From: an uncultured Clostridia bacterium
Lineage (GTDB): Bacteria > Bacillota > Clostridia > Lachnospirales > CAG-274
Length of the DNA stretch: 41,675 bases
Direction of reading: 5' to 3'
NCBI GenBank assembly: GCA_944384215.1
Contig: CALWSN010000005.1
Location: 1 to 41,675, forward strand
Shown here: piece by piece, positions 1 through 8,710 of the stretch
Numbering within the stretch: position 1 is the first letter of the stretch
Layout: each line of letters starts with the position of its first letter
Made by a program: the position numbers and the translations under genes
The notes under the pieces: model-generated
Told to the model about the DNA's origin: nothing
What the model saw: only the letters and a program-made list of their open reading frames with translations
Database searches by the model: none

Positions 1-396
1 GAAGAAATTATTTTAGATGGTAGCGTTAAAAACCTAGAAAATGGTAACAAACAATATAGCTTTAATTTAAATATGGATAAGGCTGTTGATATTGCTAAAC
101 AATTTACAAAAGATTTACAGTTAGGTGAAGAAGATTTAAAAGATTTAGATAGTATAAAATTTAATAATACTAATATATATATAACTGTTGACAGCAAAAA
201 CCAACCAATAAATAGTAGTATATCTTTTGATATGCAATTAACTGCAGAAGGTTTTGATGTAAAAGCAAATATTAATATGGATATGAAATATAAAAACATA
301 GGAACAACTGTTGTAAATATTCCTAATGAAGATTTAACTAAATATGAAGATTTAAAAGATTTAGTAGTAGAAACAGAAGAAATTGTTTCTAAGTAA
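1..396 (+). CDS. C-terminal part of a secreted or lipoprotein-like protein (5' end outside window)
   Basis: The frame is already open at base 1 and runs to a TAA at 394-396, so the visible 131 residues are the tail of a longer protein; a Met codon at 73 is internal and has no ribosome binding site. The segment alternates short polar beta-strand-like stretches (for example around ISFDMQLTAEGF and ANINMDMKYKNIGT), a pattern seen in clostridial lipoproteins of the DUF6612/LppX-like fold. There is no membrane segment in this part. The gene ends just before a bidirectional terminator shared with deoD. I do not recognise it with certainty; the lipoprotein idea is an inference from the strand pattern and would need the missing N-terminus with its signal peptide. 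Confidence 0.55.
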   Translation, partial: EEIILDGSVKNLENGNKQYSFNLNMDKAVDIAKQFTKDLQLGEEDLKDLDSIKFNNTNIYITVDSKNQPINSSISFDMQLTAEGFDVKANINMDMKYKNIGTTVVNIPNEDLTKYEDLKDLVVETEEIVSK

Positions 397-397
397 T

Positions 398-439
398 AAA
401 ATAATAAAAGGCAAGGATAACCTTGCCTTTTATTATTTT
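398..439. terminator. Bidirectional intrinsic terminator between the partial gene and deoD
   Basis: A long hairpin has the GC-rich core GGCAAGG (410-416) paired with CCTTGCC (421-427) and a four-base loop. The flanks are A-rich on the left and T-rich on the right and continue the pairing to about 398 and 439. Either strand therefore reads as stem plus U-tract, as expected between two convergent genes. Confidence 0.9.
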
Positions 440-460
440 ATTTAGATAATTATTAACATA

Positions 461-1165
461 TTATTCTGCCATAGATAAAGCTATTTCCATCATTTTTGTA
501 AATGTTTTTTCACGTTTTTCGGCAGATATTTCTTCACCAGTCATTATATGGTCGCTAACTGTTAATATGCAAAGCGCATTAGCCCCAAGCCTTGCAGCAT
601 TCATATATAAGGCAGCTGCTTCCATTTCAACAGCTAATACACCCATTTTAGCCCATAAATTGTGAGCATCTTTAAATTCTGAATAAAAGATATCACTAGA
701 TAAAATATTACCAATGTGTACTGGTACATTTTTACTATCAGCTATATTTTTAGCTTTTTCTAAAAGAGCATAGCTACAAGTAGGTGCAAATGTTCCTGGT
801 AACTGATATTGGCTTGCAAAATTTGAATCTGTAGATGCAGACATACCAAAAACTATATCATATACAGATAAGTCTTTACTTAAAGCCCCACAAGAACCTA
901 TTCTTATAAGATTTTTTACACCAAATGTTTTTATAAGTTCATAAGAATAAATACCTATGCTAGGCATACCCATACCTGTGCCCATAACAGAGATTTTTTT
1001 GCCGTTATATGTACCAGTATAACCTAAAGCACCTCTTACAGCATTAAACTGAACAGGATTTTCTAAAAAGTTTTCTGCTATAAATTTTGCTCTTAAAGGG
1101 TCTCCTGGTAGAAGAATAGTTTCTGCTATTTCTGCAGTTTGATTTATATGTGGTGTATGTTTCAT
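461..1165 (-). CDS. deoD: Purine nucleoside phosphorylase, DeoD type
   Basis: DeoD catalyses reversible phosphorolysis of purine (deoxy)ribonucleosides to free base and (deoxy)ribose-1-phosphate in cytosolic salvage. The 234-residue length is that of the hexameric bacterial DeoD family. Visible family motifs are the phosphate-binding LLPGDPLRAK near residue 18, GTGMGMPS near 62, RIGSCGAL near 87, the ribose/base-site stretch VEMEAAALY near 180, and the catalytic Asp in TVSDH near 204. The start is fixed by a strong AAAGGAGATGAT site read on the minus strand at about 1169-1180. It has its own promoter and converges with the gene at 1-396, so it is monocistronic here, without deoB, deoC or pdp beside it. 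Confidence 0.95.
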   Translation of the reverse strand: MKHTPHINQTAEIAETILLPGDPLRAKFIAENFLENPVQFNAVRGALGYTGTYNGKKISVMGTGMGMPSIGIYSYELIKTFGVKNLIRIGSCGALSKDLSVYDIVFGMSASTDSNFASQYQLPGTFAPTCSYALLEKAKNIADSKNVPVHIGNILSSDIFYSEFKDAHNLWAKMGVLAVEMEAAALYMNAARLGANALCILTVSDHIMTGEEISAEKREKTFTKMMEIALSMAE

Positions 1166-1224
1166 ATAATCATCTCCTTTATTTATAATGTTAAAATATT
1201 AGTATATAAAATAGCTATGTGTTA

Positions 1225-1253
1225 ATTATATAATAAATAAAAATTTTTTTCAA
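1225..1253 (-). promoter_or_regulatory. Sigma-A type promoter for deoD
   Basis: On the minus strand TTGAAA (1253-1248) and TATAAT (1230-1225) are separated by 17 bases, and transcription would start about 55 bases before the deoD start codon. Both boxes are close to consensus. Confidence 0.7.
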
Positions 1254-1346
1254 TTTATTTAATTATAAAGTTTTTATAAAACATAATTAATATAGCTTAC
1301 TAATAAATATTTTTTTATAAAAAGTATAAAATATTAAATATAACTA

Positions 1347-1375
1347 TCGACATATTTGTTAATTTTATGTATAAT
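1347..1375 (+). promoter_or_regulatory. Sigma-A type promoter for the cheR gene
   Basis: TCGACA (1347-1352), a 17-base spacer and a perfect TATAAT (1370-1375) lie 44 bases before the cheR start. No motility-sigma (SigD/sigma-28) consensus was seen, which suggests housekeeping control of the chemotaxis cluster. Confidence 0.6.
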
Positions 1376-1418
1376 TAATATAATGATTATAATATAAAAG
1401 AGAATTGGGTGATGTTAA

Positions 1419-2231
1419 ATGCAAGATATGACTGATAAGGAGTTTTCTATTATTAGTAATTATATAAAGAATAATTATGGTATTAGTCTAGCTGGGGACA
1501 AAAAATCTTTAGTATATTCTAGGTTAAAAAATACTCTAGATAAAAAAGGGTTTAAAACATTTTCTGAATATTATGATTATTTAGTAAACGATAAAACAGG
1601 AACTGCATCTATCACATTTATAGATAAAATGACAACTAATCATACATTTTTTATGCGAGAAGTAGACCATTTTGAATACTTAAAAACAACTGTATTACCT
1701 TATATAGAATCTACATCAATAGATAAAGATGTTAGAATATGGTGTGCAGGTTGTTCGTCTGGAGAAGAATCTTATACACTAGAAATGATATTGACAGACT
1801 ATTTTAAAAATAAAGGCAATTGGGATACAGAGCTTTTGGCAACTGATATATCAACAGCTGTTTTAAAAAAAGCTATAACTGGTATTTATACAAAAGACCA
1901 AATAAAACCTTTAAGTGAAGATTGGAAAAATAATTATTTTAAATCTATAAATGATAGACAAGTTCAAGTTACAGACGACATAAAAAGAAAAATAACTTAC
2001 AGAAAGTTTAACCTAATGGAGCCTAAGTTTCCATTTAAGAAAAAGTTTCAAACAATATTTTGTCGAAATGTAATGATATATTTTGATGATGCTACAAGGA
2101 CTAAGCTTATCAAAAAGTTTTATGATGCTTCAGAAAAAGGAGCTTACCTTTTTATAGGCCACTCTGAAACACTAAATAACATAGAAACAGATTATGAATA
2201 TGTTATGCCAGCAGTATATAGAAAAAAATAG
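1419..2231 (+). CDS. cheR: Chemotaxis protein methyltransferase CheR
   Basis: CheR transfers methyl groups from S-adenosylmethionine to glutamates in the cytoplasmic part of chemoreceptors, setting adaptation. The 270 residues are the normal length. An N-terminal helical CheR domain (about 5-60) is followed by the methyltransferase fold with the SAM motif RIWCAGCSSGEE near 108-119 and the late motif FCRNVMIYFD near 214-223. The start follows GGGTGAT with normal spacing; a second ATG nine bases further on is possible. It opens the cluster cheR-cheA-cheW-cheB. No receptor genes are visible, so the substrate receptors must lie elsewhere. Confidence 0.95.
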   Translation: MQDMTDKEFSIISNYIKNNYGISLAGDKKSLVYSRLKNTLDKKGFKTFSEYYDYLVNDKTGTASITFIDKMTTNHTFFMREVDHFEYLKTTVLPYIESTSIDKDVRIWCAGCSSGEESYTLEMILTDYFKNKGNWDTELLATDISTAVLKKAITGIYTKDQIKPLSEDWKNNYFKSINDRQVQVTDDIKRKITYRKFNLMEPKFPFKKKFQTIFCRNVMIYFDDATRTKLIKKFYDASEKGAYLFIGHSETLNNIETDYEYVMPAVYRKK

Positions 2232-2240
2232 ACACATAAT

Positions 2241-2268
2241 TTGATTTTTTATAAAAATTTGATATAAT
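2241..2268 (+). promoter_or_regulatory. Second promoter in the chemotaxis cluster, ahead of cheA
   Basis: TTGATT (2241-2246), a 16-base spacer and TATAAT (2263-2268) lie in the 122-base gap between cheR and cheA. The long gap and good boxes suggest that cheA-cheW-cheB can be transcribed apart from cheR. Confidence 0.55.
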
Positions 2269-2353
2269 ATATAGTGAATAATTATATCTTTTAAAATTAA
2301 CAAAAATTATTATAAATATAAATTTATTTAAAGATAGAAGGGATTGATAAAAA

Positions 2354-4696
2354 GTGGCGGATTTTTCAAGAGAATCTATGCTAGATATGTTCATATTTGA
2401 GATGAACCAACTTTTAGACCAGTTAGAGCAACTGATAATAGAGTGTGAAGATGGATATTCTATGGACAATATTAACGAAATATTTAGAATAATGCATACT
2501 GTTAAAGGCTCTGCAGCTATGATGATGTATGATAATGTTTCTAAAACAGCTCATGCAATAGAAGATTTATTTTTCTTCTTAAGAGAAGAAAATCCATCTG
2601 AGGTAGACTATTCTACACTTACAGACTTGGTTCTTGAAGGTATGGATTTTATAAAAAATGAGCTTGCTAAAATAGCAGATGGGGGAGAAGCAGACACAGA
2701 CCCAACAGAAGTTATTAAAAGAATTAAAGCATTTTTATGTGTTTTAAAAGGTGAAGAAGCACCTGAAGATGAAAAAGAAGAAAAAACAGAACAAAAACCT
2801 AAAGTAGCAAATAATAATGAAGATAATAACGTAGATATAACTCAGTTTGAAAATAAATTTGAATGCCATTTATACTTTGAAGATGAAAGCGGAATGGAAA
2901 ACATTAGAGCTTTTAACGTTATAAATCATTTAAAAGATTTTGGAGAGATAATTCATACTATACCTAAAGATGTTACAGATGAAAAATCTGAAGAAATAAT
3001 TAAAAAAGATGGTTTTAAATTTGTTATAGCAACAGATATAGAATATGAACAAATACACGAAGCTATAAATTCTACAATATATTTAAAAAGCTTTGAGCTT
3101 AAACCATATATATTAAAAAGATATAAAGCTACTATTTATTTTGATGATGGTTGTGAAATGGAAAATATTCGTTCATATACGATTGTACATAATTTACAAT
3201 CTATTGCTGACAATATTGTTTATGAACCACAAGACGTTGTATCTGAAGATTCGATAGATATTATTAGAGATAAAGGGTTTAAAATTAAATTTTCTATAAA
3301 CAAAGATTATGAAGAAGTACACGAAATGCTTAGCCAAACAGTATTTTTAAAAGCTTTATATCTTGAAGAAATAGAAGAAGCTGAAGAAAAACCTCAAACT
3401 AAAGAAGAAGCTAAAAAAGAAGAACCAGTTAAAGAAGAAGCTAAACAAGAGGTTAAAGAACAGCCAAAACAACAATCTAAAGAAAAGCCTAAAAAAGAGA
3501 ACGATAAATCTAAAGAAGCTAATAAAAAACAAGGCTCATCACAACAAATGATAAGCGTTAGCATTGGTAAGCTAGACCAATTATTAAATCTTATGGGTGA
3601 GCTTGTTATATCAGAGGCTATGACTACTCAAAACCCAGACCTTGATGGCTTAGAGCTTGAAAACTTTAATAAATCTGCTAGACAGCTTAGAAAGATTATA
3701 AAAGATGTACAAGATAGTGTTATGAGTATGCGTATGGTAACATTAGATGCTACATTCTTTAAAATGCAAAGAATTGTTAGAGATATGTGTAAAGCTCTTG
3801 GTAAAAACATTGAGCTTATTATTGAAGGTAGAGAAACTGAAGTAGATAAAAATATTATCGAGCATATAGCTGACCCTCTTATGCATATTATAAGAAATTC
3901 TGTTGACCACGGTATAGAGCTACCAGAAGAAAGAGAAAGAGTTGGTAAAGACCAAAAAGGTGTTATTAAACTTGAAGCTAGAAACTCTGGTGGAGAAATT
4001 CTTATAAGTGTTAAAGATGATGGTGCTGGTATTAATAAAGAAAAAGTTATGGCTAAAGCAAAATCTGCTGGCATTCTTAAAAAACCAGAAGAAGAATATA
4101 CAGATAGAGAAATATATCAGCTTATATTCCACGCAGGCTTATCTACAAAAGAGGCTGTTACAAACTATTCTGGCCGTGGTGTTGGTATGGACGTTGTTAC
4201 TGCTAATATAGAGGCTGTTGGTGGTAGTATTATTGTAGAAAGTGAACAAGGATATGGTACAACTACTATACTTAAAATACCTTTAACTCTTGCTATTATT
4301 GAAGGTATGCTTATTAGTATGGGTGGTGCTAAATATACTATACCTATTGCTGCTATACAAGAAACTTTTAAAACAACAAAAGAAAATATTTTCTTAGACC
4401 CAGATGGTAACGAAATGATAACTCTTAGAGATGGTGTATTTAACTTAGTGAGATTATATGATTTCTTTAACGCACCAACAGATATTAAAGATATTGAAGA
4501 AGGTGTTGTTATTAGATTAGAAATGGACGGTAGAACAGTATGTTTATTTGTTGATGAGCTTATAGGCGAGCAACAAGTAGTTGTAAAAAGTATACCTAAA
4601 TATATTAAAAAAGTAAAAGGCATAAGTGGCTGTACTCTTCTTGGAAATGGAGATATTTCTTTAATAGTAGATGTTGCAGGATTTTATGACAACTAA
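2354..4696 (+). CDS. cheA: Chemotaxis histidine kinase CheA with two tandem P2-like domains
   Basis: CheA autophosphorylates in response to receptor arrays and passes phosphate to response regulators. GTG start at 2354, preceded by AGAAGGGATTG. Domains seen in the 780 residues: P1/HPt (1-130) with His48 in MHTVKGSAAM; a P2-like domain (about 167-250) and a second copy (about 256-340), the repeats sharing F(E/D)D-G-x-x-MENIR and a closing FLK/YLK helix; an acidic-lysine linker (341-397); P3 dimerisation from about 398; P4 kinase with the N box HIIRNSVDHGIE (511-522), DDGAGI (555-560) and GRGVGMDVV (607-615); and the CheW-like P5 from about 650 to the end. The tandem P2 is unusual; most CheA proteins have one. 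Followed after 17 bases by cheW. Confidence 0.96.
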   Translation: MADFSRESMLDMFIFEMNQLLDQLEQLIIECEDGYSMDNINEIFRIMHTVKGSAAMMMYDNVSKTAHAIEDLFFFLREENPSEVDYSTLTDLVLEGMDFIKNELAKIADGGEADTDPTEVIKRIKAFLCVLKGEEAPEDEKEEKTEQKPKVANNNEDNNVDITQFENKFECHLYFEDESGMENIRAFNVINHLKDFGEIIHTIPKDVTDEKSEEIIKKDGFKFVIATDIEYEQIHEAINSTIYLKSFELKPYILKRYKATIYFDDGCEMENIRSYTIVHNLQSIADNIVYEPQDVVSEDSIDIIRDKGFKIKFSINKDYEEVHEMLSQTVFLKALYLEEIEEAEEKPQTKEEAKKEEPVKEEAKQEVKEQPKQQSKEKPKKENDKSKEANKKQGSSQQMISVSIGKLDQLLNLMGELVISEAMTTQNPDLDGLELENFNKSARQLRKIIKDVQDSVMSMRMVTLDATFFKMQRIVRDMCKALGKNIELIIEGRETEVDKNIIEHIADPLMHIIRNSVDHGIELPEERERVGKDQKGVIKLEARNSGGEILISVKDDGAGINKEKVMAKAKSAGILKKPEEEYTDREIYQLIFHAGLSTKEAVTNYSGRGVGMDVVTANIEAVGGSIIVESEQGYGTTTILKIPLTLAIIEGMLISMGGAKYTIPIAAIQETFKTTKENIFLDPDGNEMITLRDGVFNLVRLYDFFNAPTDIKDIEEGVVIRLEMDGRTVCLFVDELIGEQQVVVKSIPKYIKKVKGISGCTLLGNGDISLIVDVAGFYDN

Positions 4697-4713
4697 TATA
4701 GGGGGATAGAAAA

Positions 4714-5175
4714 ATGGAAAATGAATTATATCAAAATGAAGTAGAAAATGATACTACTAAAAATAAATATTTAACATTTATTATAGAAGATGAAATTTTT
4801 GGTATTGATATAAGTCACGTTATAGAAATAATACCAGTGCCTGCTATAACTTGGATGCCAGAAAATCCAGAAGCGATTAAGGGTATAATAAATCTTAGAG
4901 GTTCTATCATACCAGTTATAGACGTTAGGATAAGATTTAATAAAGAAGAAAGACCATATGATGAATTTACTTGTATTATAATTATAGAATATGAAGATAA
5001 TCAAATAGGTATTATTGTTGATACAGTAAATGAAGTATTATATATCCCTAGAAAATTTATATCTTCTCCACCTAACGCAAAACTTAAATATCAAAACAAA
5101 TTTATAAAAGCTATTGGCAAAATGAATGATGAAGTACAGCTTTTATTAGACCTTGATAAATTTTTATATTGTTAG
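4714..5175 (+). CDS. cheW: Chemotaxis coupling protein CheW
   Basis: CheW couples CheA to chemoreceptors in the signalling array. The 153 residues form one CheW domain: the first strand YLTFIIEDEIFGIDI (about 20-34), then VIEIIPVPAITWMPENP and the conserved KGIINLRGSIIPVIDVR core at about 63-79. A polar N-terminal tail of about 18 residues precedes the domain. AGGGGGATAG at about 4700-4709 gives a good ribosome site, and the 17-base distance from cheA indicates co-translation in one transcript. Nothing is missing or fused. Confidence 0.95.
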   Translation: MENELYQNEVENDTTKNKYLTFIIEDEIFGIDISHVIEIIPVPAITWMPENPEAIKGIINLRGSIIPVIDVRIRFNKEERPYDEFTCIIIIEYEDNQIGIIVDTVNEVLYIPRKFISSPPNAKLKYQNKFIKAIGKMNDEVQLLLDLDKFLYC

Positions 5176-5183
5176 GCAAAAGA

Positions 5184-5228
5184 TAAGCTCTGATAAAGTG
5201 GATATATTTTAAGCTTTATTGGAGCTTA
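5184..5228. other. 15-bp hairpin between cheW and cheB
   Basis: TAAGCTCTGATAAAG (5184-5198) pairs with CTTTATTGGAGCTTA (5214-5228) over 15 positions with only two G-U wobbles and a 15-base loop. The tract after it (AATTTATATTTTATTT) is U-rich but broken, so this may be a weak or attenuating terminator that lowers cheB expression, or an mRNA processing site. Confidence 0.6.
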
Positions 5229-5259
5229 AATTTATATTTTATTTAATGAGGTGATATTT

Positions 5260-6252
5260 TTGCAAGAACTTAGTATTGTTTTATTTTCAGAATCAGCCCA
5301 ATTTTTAAATATTACCAAAAGAAGCTTAGAAATTTACAAAATAAGTATTGAAAAATGTATAAATAATTTAGATATGGTAAAAAGATATACAAATAAAAAA
5401 AATAAAATTTTTATTGTTCAAATACCTTCAAAAAATAAAGAACGTACTAACGATATAATTAGTTTTTTTCATGAGCAAAAATTAAATTGGATTTGTGTTG
5501 GAGAAAGTAGCACTACCAATTTTTTTGCTATGACAAAAGGCGCTATGGCAAATATTATATTAAAGCAAACACCTACTAATACTGAATATAAAGTATTTAT
5601 AAAAAATTTAATAAATAAAATAAACCAATCGAGAGAGATTGCTAATATAATAAGATCTAGAACGAAAAAACAAAGAGTAGATAAAGCATTTGATAAAATA
5701 ATAGCAATAGGTGCATCAACAGGGGGTACTGAGGCTGTACAATCTATATTAACAACTTTAGATGAAAACATACCACCAATAGTTATAGTTATACATATGC
5801 CCCCAGGGTTTACTAGAATGTATGCAAATAGGTTAAACGAACTTTGTAAAATGTACGTTAAAGAGGCAGAAGATGGAGATGTTTTAAAATATGGTGTAGT
5901 TTATATAGCACCTGGTGGTTATCATATGAGAGTATTAAAGCGTGGCAAACAGTTTTATATATCTTGCAGACAAGAAGTAAAAGTTAATGGCCATATGCCA
6001 TCAGTAGATGTTTTATTTGAAAGTGTGGCACAAAATGTAGCGCCTAAGGTTGTATCAGTAATATTAACAGGTATGGGGAATGACGGTGCTTTAGGTATAT
6101 TAAGTATTAAAAACAAAGGCGGGTTTACCATAGGTCAAAATAAAGAAAGTTGTGTTGTTTATGGTATGCCAAAGGCTGCAAATGAAATAGGAGGAGTTTT
6201 AGTACAAGCACATTTAGAAGATATACCAAAAATAATGATGGATAATATTTAA
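5260..6252 (+). CDS. cheB: CheB-type protein-glutamate methylesterase with a degenerate receiver domain
   Basis: CheB removes methyl groups from receptors (and deamidates Gln), opposing CheR. The C-terminal esterase domain (about 145-330) is intact: Ser153 in GASTGGT, His179 in IHMPPGFT and Asp275 in GMGNDG. The N-terminal region (about 1-125) is receiver-sized and has receiver-like strands, but the acidic pair is replaced by SES (10-12), the phosphoacceptor position is Gln54 (IFIVQIPS) and the Thr/Ser switch position is Gly81; only a Lys near 102 remains. I chose TTG at 5260 because the GAGGTGAT site at 5248-5255 sits six bases before it; GTG at 5251 lies inside that site. Homology of the N-terminus to receivers is inferred from position and pattern. 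Confidence 0.88.
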   Translation: MQELSIVLFSESAQFLNITKRSLEIYKISIEKCINNLDMVKRYTNKKNKIFIVQIPSKNKERTNDIISFFHEQKLNWICVGESSTTNFFAMTKGAMANIILKQTPTNTEYKVFIKNLINKINQSREIANIIRSRTKKQRVDKAFDKIIAIGASTGGTEAVQSILTTLDENIPPIVIVIHMPPGFTRMYANRLNELCKMYVKEAEDGDVLKYGVVYIAPGGYHMRVLKRGKQFYISCRQEVKVNGHMPSVDVLFESVAQNVAPKVVSVILTGMGNDGALGILSIKNKGGFTIGQNKESCVVYGMPKAANEIGGVLVQAHLEDIPKIMMDNI

Positions 6253-6271
6253 AAATTAATTAAAATTTATA

Positions 6272-6300
6272 TTGTATATATATATAAAAATGATTATAAT
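6272..6300 (+). promoter_or_regulatory. Promoter for pta-ackA
   Basis: TTGTAT (6272-6277), a 17-base spacer and TATAAT (6295-6300) lie 70 bases before the pta start codon, leaving an untranslated leader of roughly 60 bases with no obvious riboswitch fold. Confidence 0.65.
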
Positions 6301-6369
6301 ATACTTGAAGGAAAATATATTAGATAAGTAGAGTATAAACTTTACATTTTCTTGAGAAGGAGGATAAAA

Positions 6370-7365
6370 ATGAACTTTTTAGAAGAATTAAAAAAATCTG
6401 CTAAAGCATGTAAAAAAACTATTGTTTTACCTGAATCTTTAGAAATGAGGACTTTAGAAGCCACTCAAGAGATTATAAAAGAAGGTATAGCTAATATTAT
6501 ATTAGTAGGAAATAGAGAAGAAATATTAGCTAAGGCTGGTAGCTTAGATATATCTGGAGCTACTATTATTGACCCTAGCAATTATGAAAAATTAGATGTT
6601 TTAATAGATAAATTTGTAGAGCTTAGAAAATCTAAAGGTATTGATGAAGCTAAAGCAAAAGAGATTTTATTAAAAGACCCTCTTTATTTTGGGGTATTAT
6701 TAGTAAAATGTGATATAGCAGACGGTATGGTAGCTGGTGCTATAAACTCTACTGCAAATGTTTTAAGACCATCTTTACAAATTATAAAAACAGCTCCAGG
6801 TGTAAAAACAGTATCAGCCTTTTTCTTAATGATGGTACCTAATTGTGAATATGGAGAAAATGGCGTATTTGTATTTGGTGATTGTGGCTTATGCCAAAAC
6901 CCTACAAGCGAAGAGCTTTGTGCTATTGCTGCAAGCTCAGCAGAGTCTTTTAAAGGCTTTACTGGTAAAGAGCCAAGAGTTGCTTTATTATCACATTCTA
7001 CAAAAGGTAGTGCAAGCCACCCAGATGTAGACAAAGTTTTAAAAGCATTAGAGCTTATTAAAGCAGAATATCCAGAAATGATTGTAGATGGTGAGTTCCA
7101 ATTAGATACAGCTATTGTTCCAGAAGTTGCTAAAAATAAAGCACCAGATAGTGAAGTGGCGGGTACTGCTAATGTACTTATCTTCCCAGATTTAGATGCT
7201 GGTAACATAGGTTATAAATTAGTACAAAGATTTGCAAAAGCAGATGCTTATGGCCCTATCACTCAAGGCCTTGCAAAACCTGTAAACGACTTATCAAGAG
7301 GTTGCACTGCTAAAGATATAGTAGGTGTAGTTGCTCTTACTTCTGTTCAAGCACAAAATAAATAA
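6370..7365 (+). CDS. pta: Phosphate acetyltransferase
   Basis: Pta converts acetyl-CoA and phosphate to acetyl phosphate and CoA, the first step of acetate formation. The 331 residues match the short class of Pta (one catalytic PTA_PTB domain, without the N-terminal regulatory DRTGG part). Motifs include [15 protein letters not shown] near 20, [14 protein letters not shown] near 126 and [14 protein letters not shown] near 210. The ATG at 6370 is chosen because GAAGGAGGA at 6355-6363 precedes it; an in-frame TTG at 6352 lies upstream of that site. ackA follows after 33 bases, giving the standard pta-ackA operon. Confidence 0.96.
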   Translation: MNFLEELKKSAKACKKTIVLPESLEMRTLEATQEIIKEGIANIILVGNREEILAKAGSLDISGATIIDPSNYEKLDVLIDKFVELRKSKGIDEAKAKEILLKDPLYFGVLLVKCDIADGMVAGAINSTANVLRPSLQIIKTAPGVKTVSAFFLMMVPNCEYGENGVFVFGDCGLCQNPTSEELCAIAASSAESFKGFTGKEPRVALLSHSTKGSASHPDVDKVLKALELIKAEYPEMIVDGEFQLDTAIVPEVAKNKAPDSEVAGTANVLIFPDLDAGNIGYKLVQRFAKADAYGPITQGLAKPVNDLSRGCTAKDIVGVVALTSVQAQNK

Positions 7366-7398
7366 TATAGTAATAAACATATATTTGGAGGTAAAAAA

Positions 7399-8586
7399 AT
7401 GAAAGTTTTAGTATTAAATTGTGGTAGCTCTTCTTTAAAATACCAATTAATAGATATGTCAACAGAAACTCCTTTAGCTTCTGGTTTATGTGAAAGAATA
7501 GGTATTGATGGTAGACTTAAACATAAAGGCAAAGAAGTTTATGAAGTAGAACAAGAAATGAAAAATCACGAAGATGCTATAAAAATGGTTATAGATGCTT
7601 TATTAGATGAAAAACACGGCGTTATATCTGATATTAAAGAAATAAATGCTGTTGGTCATCGCGTTGTACATGGTGGTGAGCACTTTGCAAAATCTGTTGT
7701 TATAACAGATGATGTTATAAAAGCTATTGAAGATTGTATAGATTTAGCACCTCTTCATAACCCTGCTAACCTTATGGGTATTAGAGCTTGTGAAAGTTTA
7801 ATGCCTGGTGTATCTCAAGTAGCAGTATTCGATACAGCATTTCACCAAACTATGCCTGAAAAAGCATATCTTTATGGTATACCTTATGAATTATATGAAA
7901 AATATAAAATACGTAGATACGGTTTTCACGGTACAAGCCATAAATATGTTTCTGAAAGAGCTGCAAGTATTTTAGGTAAAGATATTAAAGACCTTAAAAT
8001 TATTACTTGTCATTTAGGTAATGGTGGTAGTGTTGCAGCTATTAACGGTGGCAAATGTATGGACACAAGTATGGGCTTTACACCATTAGAAGGTCTTGTT
8101 ATGGGTACTAGATGTGGTGATATAGACCCTGCGGTTGTATCTTTCATTATGGAAAAAGAAGGCTTAGATAACAAACAAGTAGATGAGCTTATGAACAAAA
8201 AATCTGGTGTTCTTGGTTTATCTGGCGTATCTAGTGACTTTAGAGATATTGAAAATGCTGCTAAAGAAGGCAACAAAAGAGCTCAAATAGCTTTAGATAC
8301 TTTCCATTATAAAGTTGCTAAATATATTGGTGAATATACTTCTACTTTAAATGGTGTAGATGCTATTGTATTTACAGCTGGTCTTGGTGAAAATAGTAAA
8401 GAAAGTAGAAAAGAAATATGTAGCTATTTATCTTGGCTTGGTATAGAGCTTGATGATGAGAAAAACTCTAAAAGAGGTGAAGAGCTAGTTATATCTGTTC
8501 CTAGCTCTAATATTAAAGTTTTAGTTATACCTACAAATGAAGAGCTTGTTATTGCAAGAGATACAAAAGAACTTCTTGACAAATAG
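7399..8586 (+). CDS. ackA: Acetate kinase
   Basis: AckA converts acetyl phosphate and ADP to acetate and ATP by substrate-level phosphorylation. The 395 residues are the usual length. ASKHA-fold signatures are visible: the N-terminal [27 protein letters not shown] near 86, the [12 protein letters not shown] motif near 146, [10 protein letters not shown] near 175, [14 protein letters not shown] near 201 and FTAGLGENS near 325. A GGAGGT site lies at 7386-7391. It closes the pta operon and supplies the acetate arm of a mixed-acid fermentation. Confidence 0.97.
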   Translation: MKVLVLNCGSSSLKYQLIDMSTETPLASGLCERIGIDGRLKHKGKEVYEVEQEMKNHEDAIKMVIDALLDEKHGVISDIKEINAVGHRVVHGGEHFAKSVVITDDVIKAIEDCIDLAPLHNPANLMGIRACESLMPGVSQVAVFDTAFHQTMPEKAYLYGIPYELYEKYKIRRYGFHGTSHKYVSERAASILGKDIKDLKIITCHLGNGGSVAAINGGKCMDTSMGFTPLEGLVMGTRCGDIDPAVVSFIMEKEGLDNKQVDELMNKKSGVLGLSGVSSDFRDIENAAKEGNKRAQIALDTFHYKVAKYIGEYTSTLNGVDAIVFTAGLGENSKESRKEICSYLSWLGIELDDEKNSKRGEELVISVPSSNIKVLVIPTNEELVIARDTKELLDK

Positions 8587-8624
8587 TTAATAAAGCTTTA
8601 TAATATAGGTTGTGTTTTATGATA

Positions 8625-8656
8625 ATCAATTTTTAATTTTTATATTAAAAATTGAT
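8625..8656. repeat. Perfect 13-bp inverted repeat downstream of ackA
   Basis: ATCAATTTTTAAT (8625-8637) and ATTAAAAATTGAT (8644-8656) pair perfectly around a six-base loop. It is followed by AAAGTAAT rather than a T-run, so it is not a standard terminator on the plus strand. Confidence 0.7.
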
Positions 8657-8658
8657 AA

Positions 8659-8681
8659 AGTAATTATTAATCTTAATTACT
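8659..8681. repeat. Second inverted repeat in the leader of yceD
   Basis: AGTAATTA (8659-8666) and TAATTACT (8674-8681) are exact complements around seven bases, starting two bases after the previous hairpin and 30 bases before the yceD start. Position suggests an operator or leader element. Confidence 0.5.
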
Positions 8682-8710
8682 AATTTGTTCGTATGGACAG
8701 GAGTGTTTTT

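Noticed and set aside
3628..4623. Long minus-strand open frames inside cheA, and similar ones inside pta, ackA, ruvB, prkC and mutL
   Set aside because: They have no ribosome sites, lie opposite strongly conserved domains and have compositions expected from the complement of AT-rich coding sequence.
6301..6369. Riboswitch or attenuator in the pta leader
   Set aside because: The leader is about 60 bases without a clear stem or known consensus.
8659..8690. Possible FapR operator (ATTACTAAT resemblance) near yceD
   Set aside because: Only half of the consensus is recognisable, and the downstream genes are not lipid genes.
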